Source: CAZBRS01 sp964494475
GTDB taxonomy: Bacteria; Myxococcota_A; UBA9042; CAZBRS01
DNA: 7,192 bases
Assembly: GCA_964494475.1 (NCBI GenBank)
Contig: CAZBRS010000117.1
Span: 1-7,192 of the forward strand
Reading direction: 5' to 3'
Shown: positions 5,257-7,192 of the stretch, one piece after another
Position numbering within the stretch: the stretch's first letter is position 1
Layout of the letters: each line of letters starts with the position of its first letter
Notes under the pieces: generated by a model
Told to the model about the DNA's origin: nothing
Databases searched by the model: none
Seen by the model: the letters and a program-made list of their open reading frames with translations, nothing else
Translations under genes and position numbers: made by a program

Positions 5257-5285
5257 AAAATAAACGAACCGACCGCGTGCGTCAA
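5257..5285 (-). promoter_or_regulatory. Sigma70-type promoter of pgk-tpiA-secG-FHA-dapF
   Basis: On the minus strand, TTGACG (complement of 5280-5285), 17-nt spacer, TATTTT (complement of 5257-5262); the start would fall near 5250, giving a leader of about 40 nt before pgk. No other convincing promoter is seen down to dapF, consistent with one five-gene transcript. Confidence 0.65.
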
Positions 5286-5291
5286 GCTTGA
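5282..5291. promoter_or_regulatory. Palindrome TCAAGCTTGA joining two divergent -35 boxes
   Basis: This perfect 10-bp palindrome contains most of the pgk -35 on the minus strand and of the TPR-gene -35 on the plus strand. The two promoters are back to back with 2 bp between their -35 hexamers, so polymerase could probably not occupy both at once, and a dimeric regulator could cover both. Confidence 0.5.
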
Positions 5292-5315
5292 TATCTGGCG
5301 CGTCCTCCATAGGAT
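5288..5315 (+). promoter_or_regulatory. Probable promoter of the TPR-folC pair
   Basis: TTGATA (5288-5293), 16-nt spacer, TAGGAT (5310-5315). Each box differs from consensus (5/6 and 4/6 matches). Transcription would begin near 5322, about 24 nt before the TPR gene start. Confidence 0.45.
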
Positions 5316-5345
5316 TGGGCGGAACCTGTGGGTGTCGGAGGACCC

Positions 5346-6110
5346 ATGACCCGTTCGCTCGCCCTGGCCCTGATCGTCGCCGTCTCGTTCACGCTCGCGG
5401 CTGCGCCGGCGCGCGCCGACAAGAAGGCCGACGGCATCAAGGCCTACAAGGAGGGCATCTCCCTCGGCAACGAAGGCAAGCTCGACGAGGCCCTCGCCAA
5501 GTGGCGCGAGGCGGTCGGGCTCTATCCCGAGCTCTACGTGGCGCACGTGAAGATGGGCATGGCCTTCGAGATGCAGGAGCGCCTGCCCCAGGCGGCCGCG
5601 TGCTACGATCTGGCCGTCAAGGCCAAGAAGGACGCCCCCGAGGCCTGGAACAGCCGGGGCGAGTTCTTCGCCAAGCAGAAGGTGCTCGACCTGGCGGTGG
5701 CCGACTTCCGGGCGGCCGTCGAGCTCGAGAAGAAGGACAAGGGCGGAAAGAAGAAGCCCGAGGCGGCGCGCAACCTCGTGAAGACGCTCTGCCTGCAGGA
5801 GAAGTTCGACGAGGCCGAGCCGGCGCTGGTCGACGGCTTGAAGGCCTTCAAGGACGACGAGGATCTTCTCTTCTACCAGGGCTACCTGGCCATGAAGCGC
5901 GACAAGGACGTCGACGCCGAGCGCTCGTTCCGCGCGCTGGAGGAGAAGCATCCCAAGTCGCCCATGTCGGCGTACGGCCGGGGCCTGTTGTTCAAGAAGG
6001 TGGGCGACAACGAGAACGCCAAGAAGGCGTTCGGCCTGGCCTGTGACAAGAAGCACAAGCCGAGCTGCACGGCCGTGAAAGAGATCGACCGCCCCCGCCT
6101 GGGTCAGTAG
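5346..6110 (+). CDS. Exported tetratricopeptide-repeat protein
   Basis: The 254-residue protein has a typical Sec signal peptide: Thr-Arg at 2-3, a hydrophobic core at about 5-20, and probable cleavage after ARA (residue 24); there is no lipobox cysteine. The mature part is a chain of about six helical TPR-type repeats, at roughly 30-63, 64-97, 98-131, 136-170, 172-205 and 206-238, with signature spacing such as GNEGKLDEALAKWREAV and QERLPQAAACYDLAV. TPRs bind other proteins, so a periplasmic scaffold role is likely; no enzyme motif is seen. A lysine-rich insert KKDKGGKKK (129-137) interrupts the array, and Cys233 and Cys241 near the C-terminus could pair. The ATG at 5346 is chosen over the GTG at 5328 because GGAGG (5337-5341) sits just upstream and the signal peptide starts there. 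folC follows with no gap. Confidence 0.88.
   Translation: MTRSLALALIVAVSFTLAAAPARADKKADGIKAYKEGISLGNEGKLDEALAKWREAVGLYPELYVAHVKMGMAFEMQERLPQAAACYDLAVKAKKDAPEAWNSRGEFFAKQKVLDLAVADFRAAVELEKKDKGGKKKPEAARNLVKTLCLQEKFDEAEPALVDGLKAFKDDEDLLFYQGYLAMKRDKDVDAERSFRALEEKHPKSPMSAYGRGLLFKKVGDNENAKKAFGLACDKKHKPSCTAVKEIDRPRLGQ

Positions 6111-7192
<1,082 letters not shown>

Noticed and set aside
4407..5291. 294-codon plus-strand open frame
   Set aside because: Antisense to pgk with no family motif; it extends into the promoter region.
5328..5345. GTG at 5328 as start of the TPR gene
   Set aside because: It lies upstream of the GGAGG ribosome binding site and would put MGVGGP before the natural signal peptide start.

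Overview
The window comes from a GC-rich bacterium and holds housekeeping genes; I see no phage, transposon, CRISPR or defence genes. Outer-membrane-type biology is suggested by dapF (meso-DAP/lysine route) and by a Sec-exported TPR protein. The GC-rich coding style, the wording of the PGK and L3 proteins and the FHA/zinc-ribbon protein look most like Myxococcota or a related deltaproteobacterial-grade lineage. This placement is my inference and has not been tested by any search.

Layout from left to right. (1) Positions 1-584, minus strand: a stable-RNA/translation operon reading promoter, tRNA-Thr(TGT), tRNA-Tyr(GTA), tRNA-Gly(TCC), tRNA-Thr(GGT), then the start of tuf (EF-Tu), which runs off the left edge. 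The order and anticodons are those of the E. coli thrU-tyrU-glyT-thrT-tufB operon. (2) Positions 609-1340, plus strand: rplC (ribosomal protein L3) with its own sigma70-type promoter, back to back with the tRNA promoter. rpsJ is not in front of it and rplD is not behind it, so L3 is not in the usual S10 operon arrangement here. (3) Positions 1364-1385: a perfect 22-bp palindrome between the convergent rplC and dapF. (4) Positions 5285 down to 1385, minus strand: a five-gene operon pgk, tpiA, secG, FHA/zinc-ribbon gene, dapF. It begins at a good promoter and has short gaps or overlaps. It joins lower glycolysis, the Sec channel, a probable phosphothreonine-reading protein and lysine/peptidoglycan precursor synthesis. 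(5) Positions 5288-7192, plus strand: a divergently transcribed gene for an exported TPR protein, followed with no gap and in the same frame by folC (folylpolyglutamate/dihydrofolate synthase), which runs off the right edge.

The points most worth checking are the PGK, which keeps the fold signature but has lost several usually invariant active-site residues; the solitary rplC; the FHA plus double zinc-ribbon protein inside a glycolytic operon; the palindrome at the rplC/dapF junction; the hexamer repeat in the tuf leader; and the two divergent promoter pairs. I did not find a clear new multi-gene system.
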